Shown piece after piece: positions 8,966-16,783 of a DNA stretch of 36,697 nt. A model generated the notes under the pieces. The model had not been told where the DNA came from, ran no database searches, and worked only from the letters and a program-made list of their open reading frames with translations. The number at the start of each line of letters is the position of its first letter. The stretch's first letter is position 1. The stretch covers positions 1 to 36,697 of the forward strand of contig CAZDKX010000009.1 of NCBI GenBank assembly GCA_964505935.1. The letters run 5' to 3'. This stretch comes from JADGQM01 sp964505935. Lineage in GTDB: Bacteria; Desulfobacterota; Syntrophobacteria; Syntrophobacterales; Syntrophobacteraceae. The position numbers and the translations under genes are program-made.

Positions 8966-10099
8966 TCACGCTTGGGCGGTGGCTTTACTGCCCGTCTTGT
9001 CAGGGGTACCGCTGGAAATCACGCCGACATCCGCAGGGCTGAATGAGACCGTCACTTCCATGCCTTCTCTCAAGGGAAAGGACGTCAGGCTGTGATTGGT
9101 GACATAGGCCACCACAGGAAAACCACAATACAACTGAACCCTCCTGTGGAGCCAGAGAGGGGTGATCTTTTGAATTCTTCCGAGGAAAGCATTGCTCGTG
9201 TGGGTGGCTGCTCCTGAGTCAACAGCGGAGAGAGCGATCTTTTCGGGGCGGATACACAGAAGCACCTGTTCACCCGGATCCCTGTCGCCGGCAGCTGCGA
9301 TTTCCCGACCTGAAACGGAGGCCACAACCGTCCCGGAGCCACTTCGAACGATCTCTCCGCTCAAGATCGTTTCCACGCCAACCAGAGAGGCGACAAATTC
9401 GTCGACCGGTCGATTCATGATCTCATCAGGGGGCCCCTCCTGGAGGATCTCGCCCGCCCCCATGACGCCGAACCGGGTGGAAAGCCTCAGGGCCTCCTGC
9501 CGGTCATGGGTGACGAAGATGGTGGTAATCCGGGTCTCCCGAAGGACCTCTTCCAGATCCTCCATCAGGGCCTCCCGGATGAGGGGATCCAGTGCTGAAA
9601 AGGGTTCGTCCAGCAGAAGCACTTCGGGATCCGTGGCAAAGGCCCGGGCAATGCTTGTCCTGCGGGCTTCACCTCCTGAAAGACTCCGCGCCGACCGGTC
9701 CTTCAGGTGGGCGATGCCGAAACGCTCCATACATTTGACAACGATCGGCTCGATTTCGTGTTTCTTCATGCCCCGCAGCTTCAGACCGCTCGCCACATTG
9801 CTGTAAACCGTCGCATCGAACAGCAGAGGCTCCTGGAGAATCATGGCAAGTCTTCGACGATAATCGAGCTGAGGGATTTCCGCGCCGATCTTCCGGCCCC
9901 GGAACAGGACCTCTCCGCGAGACGGCTTGATCAGCGCGGCCAGGGCTTGAAGCAGGGTGCTCTTCCCCGCGCCGTTCGGGCCGATGAGCGAGAGGATCTC
10001 CCCATCGGCGACGGTCAGCTGCGGGACATTCAGAATGAGGGAGCCGCCCCTGATGACCTGGAGATTCCTGGCCTCGTAAACGGGGACGGGCGTGCTCAC
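8966..10099 (-). CDS. tupC: Tungstate/molybdate ABC transporter ATP-binding protein
   Basis: This is the ATPase that powers oxyanion import with TupB. The 377-residue product has Walker A GPNGAGKST (about 40-48), a Q-loop near ILQEP (88-91), ABC signature LSGGE (140-144), Walker B LLLDEP (161-166), and a switch histidine in FVTHD. The last 110 or so residues form a TOBE-type regulatory domain (IRPEKIALS ... FLGRIQKITPLW ... VTVSFSPADVGVI), common in Mo/W and sulfate importers. It starts with GTG at 10099, overlapping the tupB stop (GTGA), so the two are translationally coupled. The adjacent TupA supports tungstate over sulfate as substrate. Confidence 0.88.
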   Translation of the reverse strand: MSTPVPVYEARNLQVIRGGSLILNVPQLTVADGEILSLIGPNGAGKSTLLQALAALIKPSRGEVLFRGRKIGAEIPQLDYRRRLAMILQEPLLFDATVYSNVASGLKLRGMKKHEIEPIVVKCMERFGIAHLKDRSARSLSGGEARRTSIARAFATDPEVLLLDEPFSALDPLIREALMEDLEEVLRETRITTIFVTHDRQEALRLSTRFGVMGAGEILQEGPPDEIMNRPVDEFVASLVGVETILSGEIVRSGSGTVVASVSGREIAAAGDRDPGEQVLLCIRPEKIALSAVDSGAATHTSNAFLGRIQKITPLWLHRRVQLYCGFPVVAYVTNHSLTSFPLREGMEVTVSFSPADVGVISSGTPDKTGSKATAQA

Positions 10100-10794
10100 C
10101 TCGGTCGCTCCCGCTGCTGGATCTGGGTGAGCACCACATTGATGGCATAGGCAAGCAGAAGGAGGATGACCGAGAGGGCGATGGCCACGTCGAACTCCCC
10201 CTTGCCGGTCTCCATGACCGTGGCGGTGGTGAGGACTCGAGAGTAACCCTTGATGTTGCCACCCACCATGATGGATGCCCCCACCTCGGAGATCACGCCG
10301 CCAAACCCGGCCATGACCGCCGCCAGGAGAGGCAGTTTAGCCTCCTTGACCAGGATCCAGACCATCTGAAGGCGGGTGGCGCCGAGGGCCAGGATCTGCA
10401 ACCGGAGTTTCCCGGGCAGCTGTTGGATCGCGGCCAGGGTGATGCCGGTCACAATGGGCATGGCGATGACCGCCTGGGCTAAGATCATCGCCTCGGGCGT
10501 GTAGAGGATGCCCAGGAAGCCGAAGGGGCCGTTTCTCCAGAGGAAGATCGTGACAAAAAGGCCCACCACCACGGGCGGTAGCGCCATGCCGGTATTGATG
10601 ATCCCAACAATAAGCCTCCTGCCGGGAAACCGGGTGAGGGCCACCACGGCCCCCACCGATATTCCCAGGACAAGGCTGATCAGCGTGGCACTCCCGGAGA
10701 TCTTCAGCGACAGGAGGGTAATTCCGATCACCTCCGGATCCAGACTGACCAGGAGCCAGAAGGCCTTCTTTATCCCTTCCAGGATAAGGTCCAT
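10096..10794 (-). CDS. tupB: Tungstate ABC transporter permease
   Basis: The membrane channel of the importer. The 232-residue product has five to six hydrophobic helices and the cytoplasmic loop EVGASIMVGGNIKGYSRVLT, the region that docks on the ATPase in TupB/WtpB permeases. Its ATG directly abuts the tupA stop (TAA-ATG, no gap) and its stop overlaps tupC, so tupABC is tightly coupled. Length and loop match the TupB family rather than the longer CysT/CysW type. Confidence 0.9.
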   Translation of the reverse strand: MDLILEGIKKAFWLLVSLDPEVIGITLLSLKISGSATLISLVLGISVGAVVALTRFPGRRLIVGIINTGMALPPVVVGLFVTIFLWRNGPFGFLGILYTPEAMILAQAVIAMPIVTGITLAAIQQLPGKLRLQILALGATRLQMVWILVKEAKLPLLAAVMAGFGGVISEVGASIMVGGNIKGYSRVLTTATVMETGKGEFDVAIALSVILLLLAYAINVVLTQIQQRERPR

Positions 10795-11652
10795 TTATTT
10801 CCCCAGATCCTCCACCTTCTTGCCCGCATCCGGGAAGAAGAGCGGGGAACCGAACTTGTCCACGCCGAAGGTCTTGATGGTATCCTGGGTCTCCCTGGAG
10901 ACCATGAAATCGCCAAAAGCTTTGGCCCCTGTGATGTTTACCTTCGGCCACTTGGCAGGGTTCACTTCGATCACGTGATAGATATTCAGCAGCACCGCAT
11001 CCCCTTCCACCAGAATGGCAAGTTTCAGGGTCTTGGCCAAGGCCAGATAAGTCCCCCGGTCGGCCAGAACGTAGCCCTTCTTTTCAGCCGCCACGTTCAG
11101 CGTTTGACCCATGCCGAGACCGGTCTGCTGGTACCACTTCTCGCCCTCGTATTTGACCCCGGCAACCTTCCAGATATCCTTCTCCTTGGCGTGGGTGCCC
11201 GAATTGTCCCCTCGAGAGATGAAGACGGCCCCGGATGCGGCTATCTTCTTGAGCGCCTCCGCCGCCGACTTCATCCCCTTGAGCCCGGCAGGGTCCTCGG
11301 CAGGTCCCAGGATGATGAAGTCATTATGCATGACGAGTCGGCGGTTGACGCCGAACCCTTCCTCCATGAACTTTTTCTCAGCCGTCGGGGAATGGACCAG
11401 CAGCACGTCCGCCTCCCCCTTCTGCCCCATGGCCATGGCCTGGCCCGAGCCCACGGAGATGGTCTTGACGAAGTAGCCCGTCTTCTTCTCAAAGGCAGGG
11501 AGCAGGACGTCCAGCAGGCCGGAGTCCTGGGTGCTTGTGGTTGTGGCCAGGATGATGGTCTTTTCCTGAGCCTGAGGGACGGATGTCCCCAGCAGGACCA
11601 TCAGTACCGCGATCGCACTGCACACGAAAAGCTTGCCCGAATTCTTCTTCAT
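10795..11652 (-). CDS. tupA: Tungstate-binding periplasmic protein TupA
   Basis: This is the solute-binding receptor that captures tungstate in the periplasm and hands it to TupBC. The 285-residue product has a Sec signal peptide (MKKNSGKLF, then a hydrophobic core ending SVPQAQ) and, just after it, the TupA signature ATTTSTQDSGLLDVLLPAF; Thr/Ser of the TTTS motif bind the oxyanion in characterised TupA. Further family marks are FISRGDNSGTHAKE and YVLADRGTYLA. GGAGGG lies at a good distance before ATG 11652. It is the third gene of a five-gene minus-strand operon. Confidence 0.92.
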   Translation of the reverse strand: MKKNSGKLFVCSAIAVLMVLLGTSVPQAQEKTIILATTTSTQDSGLLDVLLPAFEKKTGYFVKTISVGSGQAMAMGQKGEADVLLVHSPTAEKKFMEEGFGVNRRLVMHNDFIILGPAEDPAGLKGMKSAAEALKKIAASGAVFISRGDNSGTHAKEKDIWKVAGVKYEGEKWYQQTGLGMGQTLNVAAEKKGYVLADRGTYLALAKTLKLAILVEGDAVLLNIYHVIEVNPAKWPKVNITGAKAFGDFMVSRETQDTIKTFGVDKFGSPLFFPDAGKKVEDLGK

Positions 11653-11697
11653 ACGGAAAACCCTCCTTCACTGGTGGTTCAATAAAGTACCGCTGAA

Positions 11698-12552
11698 CTA
11701 CTTCTTTCCCTGGGTCTCTCTCCATTCCTTTGAATTGGGGAAGAAGAGGGGACTGCCGTACTTGTCTTTTCCAAAGTCCCTGATGAGCTTCTGCCCTTTC
11801 TCGGGAGCGGTCAGCCACTGGACAAAGCGCATGGTGTCGGCGTGATTCACGCGGGGGAACTTCTGCGGATTCACCGGAATGAGGCTCATGTAATTCAGGA
11901 GCGCCTCGTCCTTTTCCACCAAAACAACCAGCTTGATCTTGTCCCTGAGGGTGAGGAAGGTAGCCCTGTCCGTGACGGTGTAGGCTTCCTTCTGGTCTGC
12001 ATACTCCAGGGTCGGCACATTCCCCGAAGCCCCTTTTTCGAAGGGATGGTACCAGGCCCCCGACGGCTTGATGCCAGCCTTTTCCCACAGGGCCATCTCG
12101 GCCATGTGAGTGCCGGACTTATCCCCTCTGGTGACAAAGAGGGCCTGCTTTTGCGCAATCGCCTTCAGAGCCTCGGCGGCGCTTGCCATGCCCTTGATGC
12201 CGGCAGGATCTTTGGCGGGTCCCATGATGACAAAGTCGTTGTACATCAGGTCGATCCTTTCGGTGCCGTAGCCTTCGGCCACAAACTTTTCCTCGAGGGC
12301 TTTGGCGTGAGCCAGGACCAGATCTACATTGCCTTTCTTGGCAATATCAAGGGCCGCACTCGTCCCCGCCCCCACATGGCGCACCCTGATGCCCGTGTCC
12401 TTCTCAAAAGCGGTCTCAAGGGCGCCTACGATCCCCGCATCAATGGGGCCGATCGTGCTCGAGAGCAGAATGTGGTTGCCGCCTCCCACAGGACCGGTAG
12501 AGGCGCAGCCACACAGCAGGCACAGACATCCCACCCAAAGCCATGTCTTCAT
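11698..12552 (-). CDS. TupA-like oxyanion-binding lipoprotein with altered ligand motif
   Basis: This is a paralogue of the neighbouring TupA (shared FVTRGDKSGTHMAE, YTVTDRATFLTL, VLVEKDEALLNYMS and KYGSPLFFP blocks). It differs in two ways. It has a lipoprotein-type signal ending LLCGC, so it is probably anchored by Cys 17. The TTTSTQDSG ligand signature is replaced by LSSTIGPIDAG. Start ATG 12552 is set by AAGGAGG eight bases upstream; the frame is open further upstream but that overlaps the regulator gene. The product has 284 residues. It could bind a different oxyanion or bind tungstate differently; the first is an inference. tupA follows 45 bp downstream. Confidence 0.85.
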   Translation of the reverse strand: MKTWLWVGCLCLLCGCASTGPVGGGNHILLSSTIGPIDAGIVGALETAFEKDTGIRVRHVGAGTSAALDIAKKGNVDLVLAHAKALEEKFVAEGYGTERIDLMYNDFVIMGPAKDPAGIKGMASAAEALKAIAQKQALFVTRGDKSGTHMAEMALWEKAGIKPSGAWYHPFEKGASGNVPTLEYADQKEAYTVTDRATFLTLRDKIKLVVLVEKDEALLNYMSLIPVNPQKFPRVNHADTMRFVQWLTAPEKGQKLIRDFGKDKYGSPLFFPNSKEWRETQGKK

Positions 12553-12568
12553 CGATAACCTCCTTTCG

Positions 12569-13489
12569 TCAATTAGTTGAATAGAGGATCTTTCCAGAGT
12601 CCTTGAAATCATACGCGGCTATGCGTTCGACCCTTTTCCGAAAATCCCTGGCGTTCAGGGTCTCGATGAAGACCTGAACTCCCCTGTGGAAAAAGGTCCC
12701 CTGGCTGAGAATCATGTCGAAATTTTCCACGGCGATGGGGACAAAAGGGAGCCCGAGAAGCTTTGCCACCGCGATGGTAGCAACCCCCACATCGGCCTCC
12801 CCGGACAGGATGGCAAGTCCCACTTCAAAGTGAGTGTAAACTTCCCGCTCATACCCCCTGATGCTGGAGGGAGGGATCTCCCGTTGTTTGAGATGGTGAT
12901 CCAGCAGGACCCGGGTACCGGACCCTTGCTGTCGATTGACGAACCTGACACCCCTTTCTCTCAAATCATCGAATCCCTTTATCCCGAGAGGATTTCCGGG
13001 AGCCAGGATGAGGCCGAGTTCCCGGTGAAAGAGGTTGACCACCACGGCCTTGACATCAGGCAGATGGCTCGGCAGGAAGGGAATATTGTACTGGCCGCTG
13101 TGGGGGTCGAAAAGATGTGACCATGCCAGATCGGTGTGGCGGCTGTTGAGGGCCTTGAGCCCTTCCGTGCTTCCCGTATTGGCGGAGAAGACAAGAAATT
13201 CCGGAAAGGCCTTTTTCATGTGACTCTGGAGCATATCGAGGATCGGATCGTTGCTGCCGCATGCCAACAGCGCCCCAGCGACGGCCTGGCTTTTCTCTCT
13301 GGCCTCTTCGATGCCCAACTTTGCATGGGATTCGATCCAGTCGTCGATCAGCTTCTTCGGGAAAACCCACTTGCCGGTGATCTTGGTGGAGGGGATCCTC
13401 TTGGCTTTGATCAGGGCGTAGACCTGTTTCTCATGAATCCCGAGATATTGGGCCACCTCCCTGGTACTCATCATTTCTCCAGTCTGCAT
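12569..13489 (-). CDS. One-component regulator: excisionase-type HTH plus substrate-binding-like domain
   Basis: The 306-residue product begins with a MerR/excisionase-type DNA-binding helix-turn-helix (TREVAQYLGIHEKQVYALIK, then ITGKWVFPKKLIDDWI, about residues 7-55). A domain related to molybdate-type periplasmic binding proteins follows (GSNDPILDMLQ, NTGSTEGLKAL, NRQQGSGTRVLLD, EADVGVATIAVAK). Such PBP-like regulators sense a small ligand in the cytoplasm. As first gene of the tup operon it probably senses tungstate or molybdate and controls this operon. Start ATG 13489 is supported by AGGAGG seven bases upstream. The next gene starts 17 bp after its stop. Confidence 0.87.
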   Translation of the reverse strand: MQTGEMMSTREVAQYLGIHEKQVYALIKAKRIPSTKITGKWVFPKKLIDDWIESHAKLGIEEAREKSQAVAGALLACGSNDPILDMLQSHMKKAFPEFLVFSANTGSTEGLKALNSRHTDLAWSHLFDPHSGQYNIPFLPSHLPDVKAVVVNLFHRELGLILAPGNPLGIKGFDDLRERGVRFVNRQQGSGTRVLLDHHLKQREIPPSSIRGYEREVYTHFEVGLAILSGEADVGVATIAVAKLLGLPFVPIAVENFDMILSQGTFFHRGVQVFIETLNARDFRKRVERIAAYDFKDSGKILYSTN

Positions 13490-13754
13490 CAGACCTCCTC
13501 TCACCCTCAATTAAGATACCAGGGTTTTGCGTAAACGAAAAGTCCTACAAACACTTACTCATGACTCCATATACAGACAAGCGTAACTTTCATGGATGAG
13601 GATCTCTGTTTGATTGTGTCAGAGAAGGCCTCGAGAGAACCGAGTCGCAGAGGATGGCCCTTGGAAAACGCGCGAAAATGCGGGCGTACAGGGTCCGAGG
13701 AAAGGTTTGCCTCCGGTAATTTTGAAGAAAAGGGAACCCGAGCCTCAAACCTTG

Positions 13755-14828
13755 TCAGCTCACCTGGATGATCACCGCAAAGGCGCTGAACGCTACCCAT
13801 ATGGCATCGTTCTCGCGAAGGTCCAGGATTTGCTTACTTCTTGCGGTAATGATGGCGCAGAGTTCGGTATCGTCCGGCAGTCTGACCACGACTTCCGCAG
13901 CCACCTTTCCCTTCACGATGCGGCTGACCGTGCCGCAAAAGCGGTTTTCAGCCGTGCAAAGGGGTCCTTCCTTGCCCCTGAAAAGCATCACCCAGGGGGC
14001 CTTCACCTCCGCCGTGACCAGCGTGCCCCGTTTGAGGCCCAGGCGGGCGCGGCTGTAGTTGGTGATCACCGAACAGATCCGGGCTCCGCCGAGCGACACC
14101 ATTTCCACCGTCGTTTGGACATCGCCCTGGTGAACGGCCTCGATTTTGCCGAAGAAGGTATTCCGCGCACTGGTCTTGCGCTGGTCTTCCTTTTCGGCAA
14201 AAGATTTCGCCACCTCCCGAATTTGCTCGTCGGAAAAGTCCACATAAGATGCCGCCAGGCTCGGCGTGGAGTGACCCAGGATCTTTTGCACCACGGGCAG
14301 AGGAACGTTGCTTTGCATCATTTCCACCGCCCTGGATCTTCTGATGACTTCCGGAGTGCCCAGTTCCGGGGCAATGCCCACAGCTTCCGCCCGGGCGTAG
14401 AACTTGCGGCGTACATGCCCCTGGTCCACTCTAAGGACTTTCCCTGAAAGGTTCAGAAGCCGAAACTCATCGAGCGTCCTGCGGATCTCGGTCGAAAGCA
14501 GTTCCGGAATCTGCACTTCGCGGCCGGCAGCATTCCTCTCGCCGCTCTTGCGCAGGTGAACGAGCTGCTTCTCGCAGTCGATATCGAGCCACGGGTCCAG
14601 ATTCAGGATCTCGTTCAAGCGCGCTCCCGTATAGCGAATCAACAGGAAGATCAGGAGGATGCGTTTCCTGGACCAGCGAAGGCCCGGGCTCCTTGAGGAT
14701 TCGACCCAGCTTCGATAGGATTCCTCCAGACGCTGCAGCTGCACCGCATCTAGGCACCGGGCAGGGTCCGAGGCTGCCAGAATGCGGGCATGGGTAGTGA
14801 CGGCGGGCAGGGGGGAAGACTCAACCAT
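13755..14828 (-). CDS. tunR: TunR-type tungstate/molybdate-responsive regulator (recombinase fold plus two Mop domains)
   Basis: Residues 1 to about 215 are homologous to XerC/XerD tyrosine recombinases (RYTGARLNEIL with Arg 70, LGHSTPS with His 186, Tyr 195 at the nucleophile position). The catalytic H-x-x-R is changed to E-V-I-R (Glu 160), so strand exchange is unlikely. Residues about 221-285 and 295-357 are two Mop oxyanion-binding domains. This is the architecture of TunR, described in sulfate-reducing deltaproteobacteria as a transcription factor evolved from a recombinase. It activates or represses Mo/W transport genes. Start ATG 14828 has GGAGG ten bases upstream. It is divergent from a MOT1-type transporter with a palindromic operator candidate between them, and upstream of the tup operon on the same strand. 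Confidence 0.9.
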   Translation of the reverse strand: MVESSPLPAVTTHARILAASDPARCLDAVQLQRLEESYRSWVESSRSPGLRWSRKRILLIFLLIRYTGARLNEILNLDPWLDIDCEKQLVHLRKSGERNAAGREVQIPELLSTEIRRTLDEFRLLNLSGKVLRVDQGHVRRKFYARAEAVGIAPELGTPEVIRRSRAVEMMQSNVPLPVVQKILGHSTPSLAASYVDFSDEQIREVAKSFAEKEDQRKTSARNTFFGKIEAVHQGDVQTTVEMVSLGGARICSVITNYSRARLGLKRGTLVTAEVKAPWVMLFRGKEGPLCTAENRFCGTVSRIVKGKVAAEVVVRLPDDTELCAIITARSKQILDLRENDAIWVAFSAFAVIIQVS

Positions 14829-14862
14829 CAGGAGATAACCTCCACCTTTCGTAAAAAGATCC

Positions 14863-14891
14863 TTGACATGTTCAAAAATGGGCGCTATTTA
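14863..14891 (+). promoter_or_regulatory. Sigma70-type promoter of the MOT1-family transporter
   Basis: TTGACA (14863-14868) is followed after 17 bp by TATTTA (14886-14891). Transcription would start near 14898-14900, inside the palindrome at 14892-14919, and the transporter ATG lies at 14979. Confidence 0.65.
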
Positions 14892-14919
14892 TAACACGAA
14901 TGTTATATTATTCGTGTTA
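14892..14919. promoter_or_regulatory. Perfect 28-bp palindrome, candidate TunR operator
   Basis: TAACACGAAT (14892-14901) and ATTCGTGTTA (14910-14919) are exact reverse complements around an 8-bp AT-rich spacer. Size and symmetry suit a Xer-fold dimer, whose sites have paired arms around a 6-8 bp centre, and the reported TunR motif is about 30 bp. The palindrome sits immediately downstream of the -10 box of the transporter promoter, a repressor position, and in the divergent tunR promoter region. Confidence 0.75.
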
Positions 14920-14978
14920 GTTGTTCCTGTCACCATAAGAATACCGTATTTCGGTGATTTCGCAATGGGAGGCGAGTC

Positions 14979-16244
14979 ATGAAAGAAGCGGTTGCAGCAG
15001 TGGCTGGCGTTGAAGAACCCGCCAATCCGGCAGGGGGATCGCTCGACGCCCCGGAGCGGCCGACCGTGACGACCGGTCTGCATTTTGACCGGGTGGAGCT
15101 GGCCGGCGCCTTTGGCGATTTAGGCACCCTGCTTCCCATCGTGGTGGGGATGATCCTCATCAACAAGCTCAGCCCGACGACCGTTTTCCTCGCCTTCGGG
15201 CTGTTTTATCTCATCACCGGCTTTCACTACCGCCTGCCCGTACCGGTCCAGCCTCTCAAAGCGGTGGGAGCCATCGCCATTGCCTATCCGGCACAGATAA
15301 CCGAGTCCGTGATTGGGGCGTCCGGGATCATTTTCGGGGCGATCCTTGTCCTCTTATATTTCACACGCACCGTGGACGTGCTCGCCAAACTGTTCACGCA
15401 ACCGGTTGTCCGCGGCATCCAGCTCGCCCTGGGTTTGGTGTTCCTGAAAAAAGGCATAGAGCTCATTGTTGAGCAAAACCTTTTCCTCTCGGGAGTTGCA
15501 GGCCGCTTTGCCGAATACCAGGTCAACCTCATCCTCGGGTTGGTCGTGTTCGCCATGGTGCTGGCTCTCCTCGATAACAAGAAAGTGCCGGCCGCTCTGG
15601 CCGCGGTGGCCGTGGGAATCGGGGCCGGTTTGGCCCTTGGCGGCGGTGATGGCCTGAGCTTTGCCTTCGGTCCCACCGAGGTTCGGATGATTGCTCCCAC
15701 GCTGCATGATTTCTGGATCGCCTTCATCATGCTCATCCTGCCCCAGATTCCCCTGACTATCGGCAATGCCTGTGTGGGAACCGCGGACACCTGTTCGCTG
15801 TTGTTCCCCAACAACCCGCTTCTGAAGAATACGAGCGCGGGGAAATTCGCTCTTTCCATGGGGCTTGCCAATTTACCGGCCGGTTTTTTCGGGGCGGTTC
15901 CCATGTGCCACGGTACCGGCGGCCTGGCCGCTCACTATCGTTTCGGGGCCCGGACCGGCGGGGCCCCGGTCATGATCGGCGCCCTTTTCGTGTTGATGGC
16001 GCTGGCCTTTGGGGAACTTGGCTTCGGAATCCTCTCCATCATTCCCAATGCGGTGCTGGGGGTGCTGCTCATTTTCGCCGGCCTGGAGCTCTGCCCGTTG
16101 ATCCGGAGTCTCAAAACCAATGAAGAGTATTTCGTCGCTCTCCTGATCAGCGGCATTTCCCTGGCGGTGCCCAACATGGCCTGGGCTTTCGGCCTTGGCA
16201 TTCTGATCGATCTTTTCATTCGCAAAGCCAAGATCAAGATTTGA
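14979..16244 (+). CDS. MOT1-type molybdate/sulfate transporter (SulP superfamily)
   Basis: The 421-residue protein has about ten to twelve hydrophobic helices and the two MOT1 signature regions: ELAGAFGDLGTLLPIVVG near residue 45 and GAVPMCHGTGGLAAHYRFGA near residue 308. Plant and bacterial MOT1 proteins move molybdate with high affinity; other members take sulfate. There is no STAS domain, as is normal for this branch. GGGAGGCGAG precedes ATG 14979. Control by the divergent TunR-like regulator argues for molybdate or tungstate rather than sulfate as the relevant ion, and the transport direction (uptake or efflux) cannot be read from the sequence. Confidence 0.88.
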   Translation: MKEAVAAVAGVEEPANPAGGSLDAPERPTVTTGLHFDRVELAGAFGDLGTLLPIVVGMILINKLSPTTVFLAFGLFYLITGFHYRLPVPVQPLKAVGAIAIAYPAQITESVIGASGIIFGAILVLLYFTRTVDVLAKLFTQPVVRGIQLALGLVFLKKGIELIVEQNLFLSGVAGRFAEYQVNLILGLVVFAMVLALLDNKKVPAALAAVAVGIGAGLALGGGDGLSFAFGPTEVRMIAPTLHDFWIAFIMLILPQIPLTIGNACVGTADTCSLLFPNNPLLKNTSAGKFALSMGLANLPAGFFGAVPMCHGTGGLAAHYRFGARTGGAPVMIGALFVLMALAFGELGFGILSIIPNAVLGVLLIFAGLELCPLIRSLKTNEEYFVALLISGISLAVPNMAWAFGLGILIDLFIRKAKIKI

Positions 16245-16285
16245 TCAATCCGGGAAGGGATGGTTGGGCTGGAGGTTGTCCAGAC

Positions 16286-16783
16286 ATGTTGCATATGCTG
16301 GTCCTGGATGACAAGAGGGGTGCAGGAGTCTTGATCCAAAGGACTCTCGAGGACAAAGGGCGTGAGGTTTATGCCTTCACCGACAAGGAAGAGGCCATAG
16401 CTTTTTCACAATCTGCCCCTGTCGATCTTGCCATACTGGATATAGGGCTGAGAAAGATGAGTGGAATTGAGGTGCTTGAGTCATTTAAACGGATCAACCT
16501 CGTAATGCACGCGATGATACTTGCCGGTTACCCGAGCGCTGAAACCTCCTAAAGAGCAAGCGAACTTGGTGCTGAAGACTCTTGTGCCAAACCCATTGAC
16601 ATGGATGAGCTCGAGCGAATGGTGGCAAGAATCTCTGGCGCAGCGTCAGAAGCGGTTAGCCTGCAAACAACAAGACATACCGGCTACGGCCCGACGCTCC
16701 AGGATAAGGCTCGCTTTTTCTGGTTTCTTGTGGATCGTCCGTTGTGTCACCTATCGAGACTAACTTTCCTGACCACCTTGTGA
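16286..16783 (+). pseudogene. Stand-alone receiver protein interrupted by an in-frame TAA
   Basis: Before the stop the frame encodes most of a CheY-like receiver: LVLDD acidic patch, phospho-acceptor Asp in LAILDIGLRKMSG, and a switch region MILAGYPS where the usual Thr is Ala. TAA at 16550-16552 then interrupts. The same frame continues with ELGAEDSCAKPIDMDELERM, containing the conserved Lys of the last receiver motif. A single base change therefore splits it. GGAGG lies ten bases before ATG 16286. The final 30 or so codons look degenerate and overlap the end of the convergent cytochrome gene. A shortened receiver would lack helix 5 and the Lys. Confidence 0.75.

Noticed and set aside
13755..14828. 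Phage integrase marking an integrated element
   Set aside because: The recombinase-like domain has lost the catalytic His (Glu at that position) and is fused to two Mop domains, so it is a TunR-type regulator; no attachment sites or phage genes are nearby.
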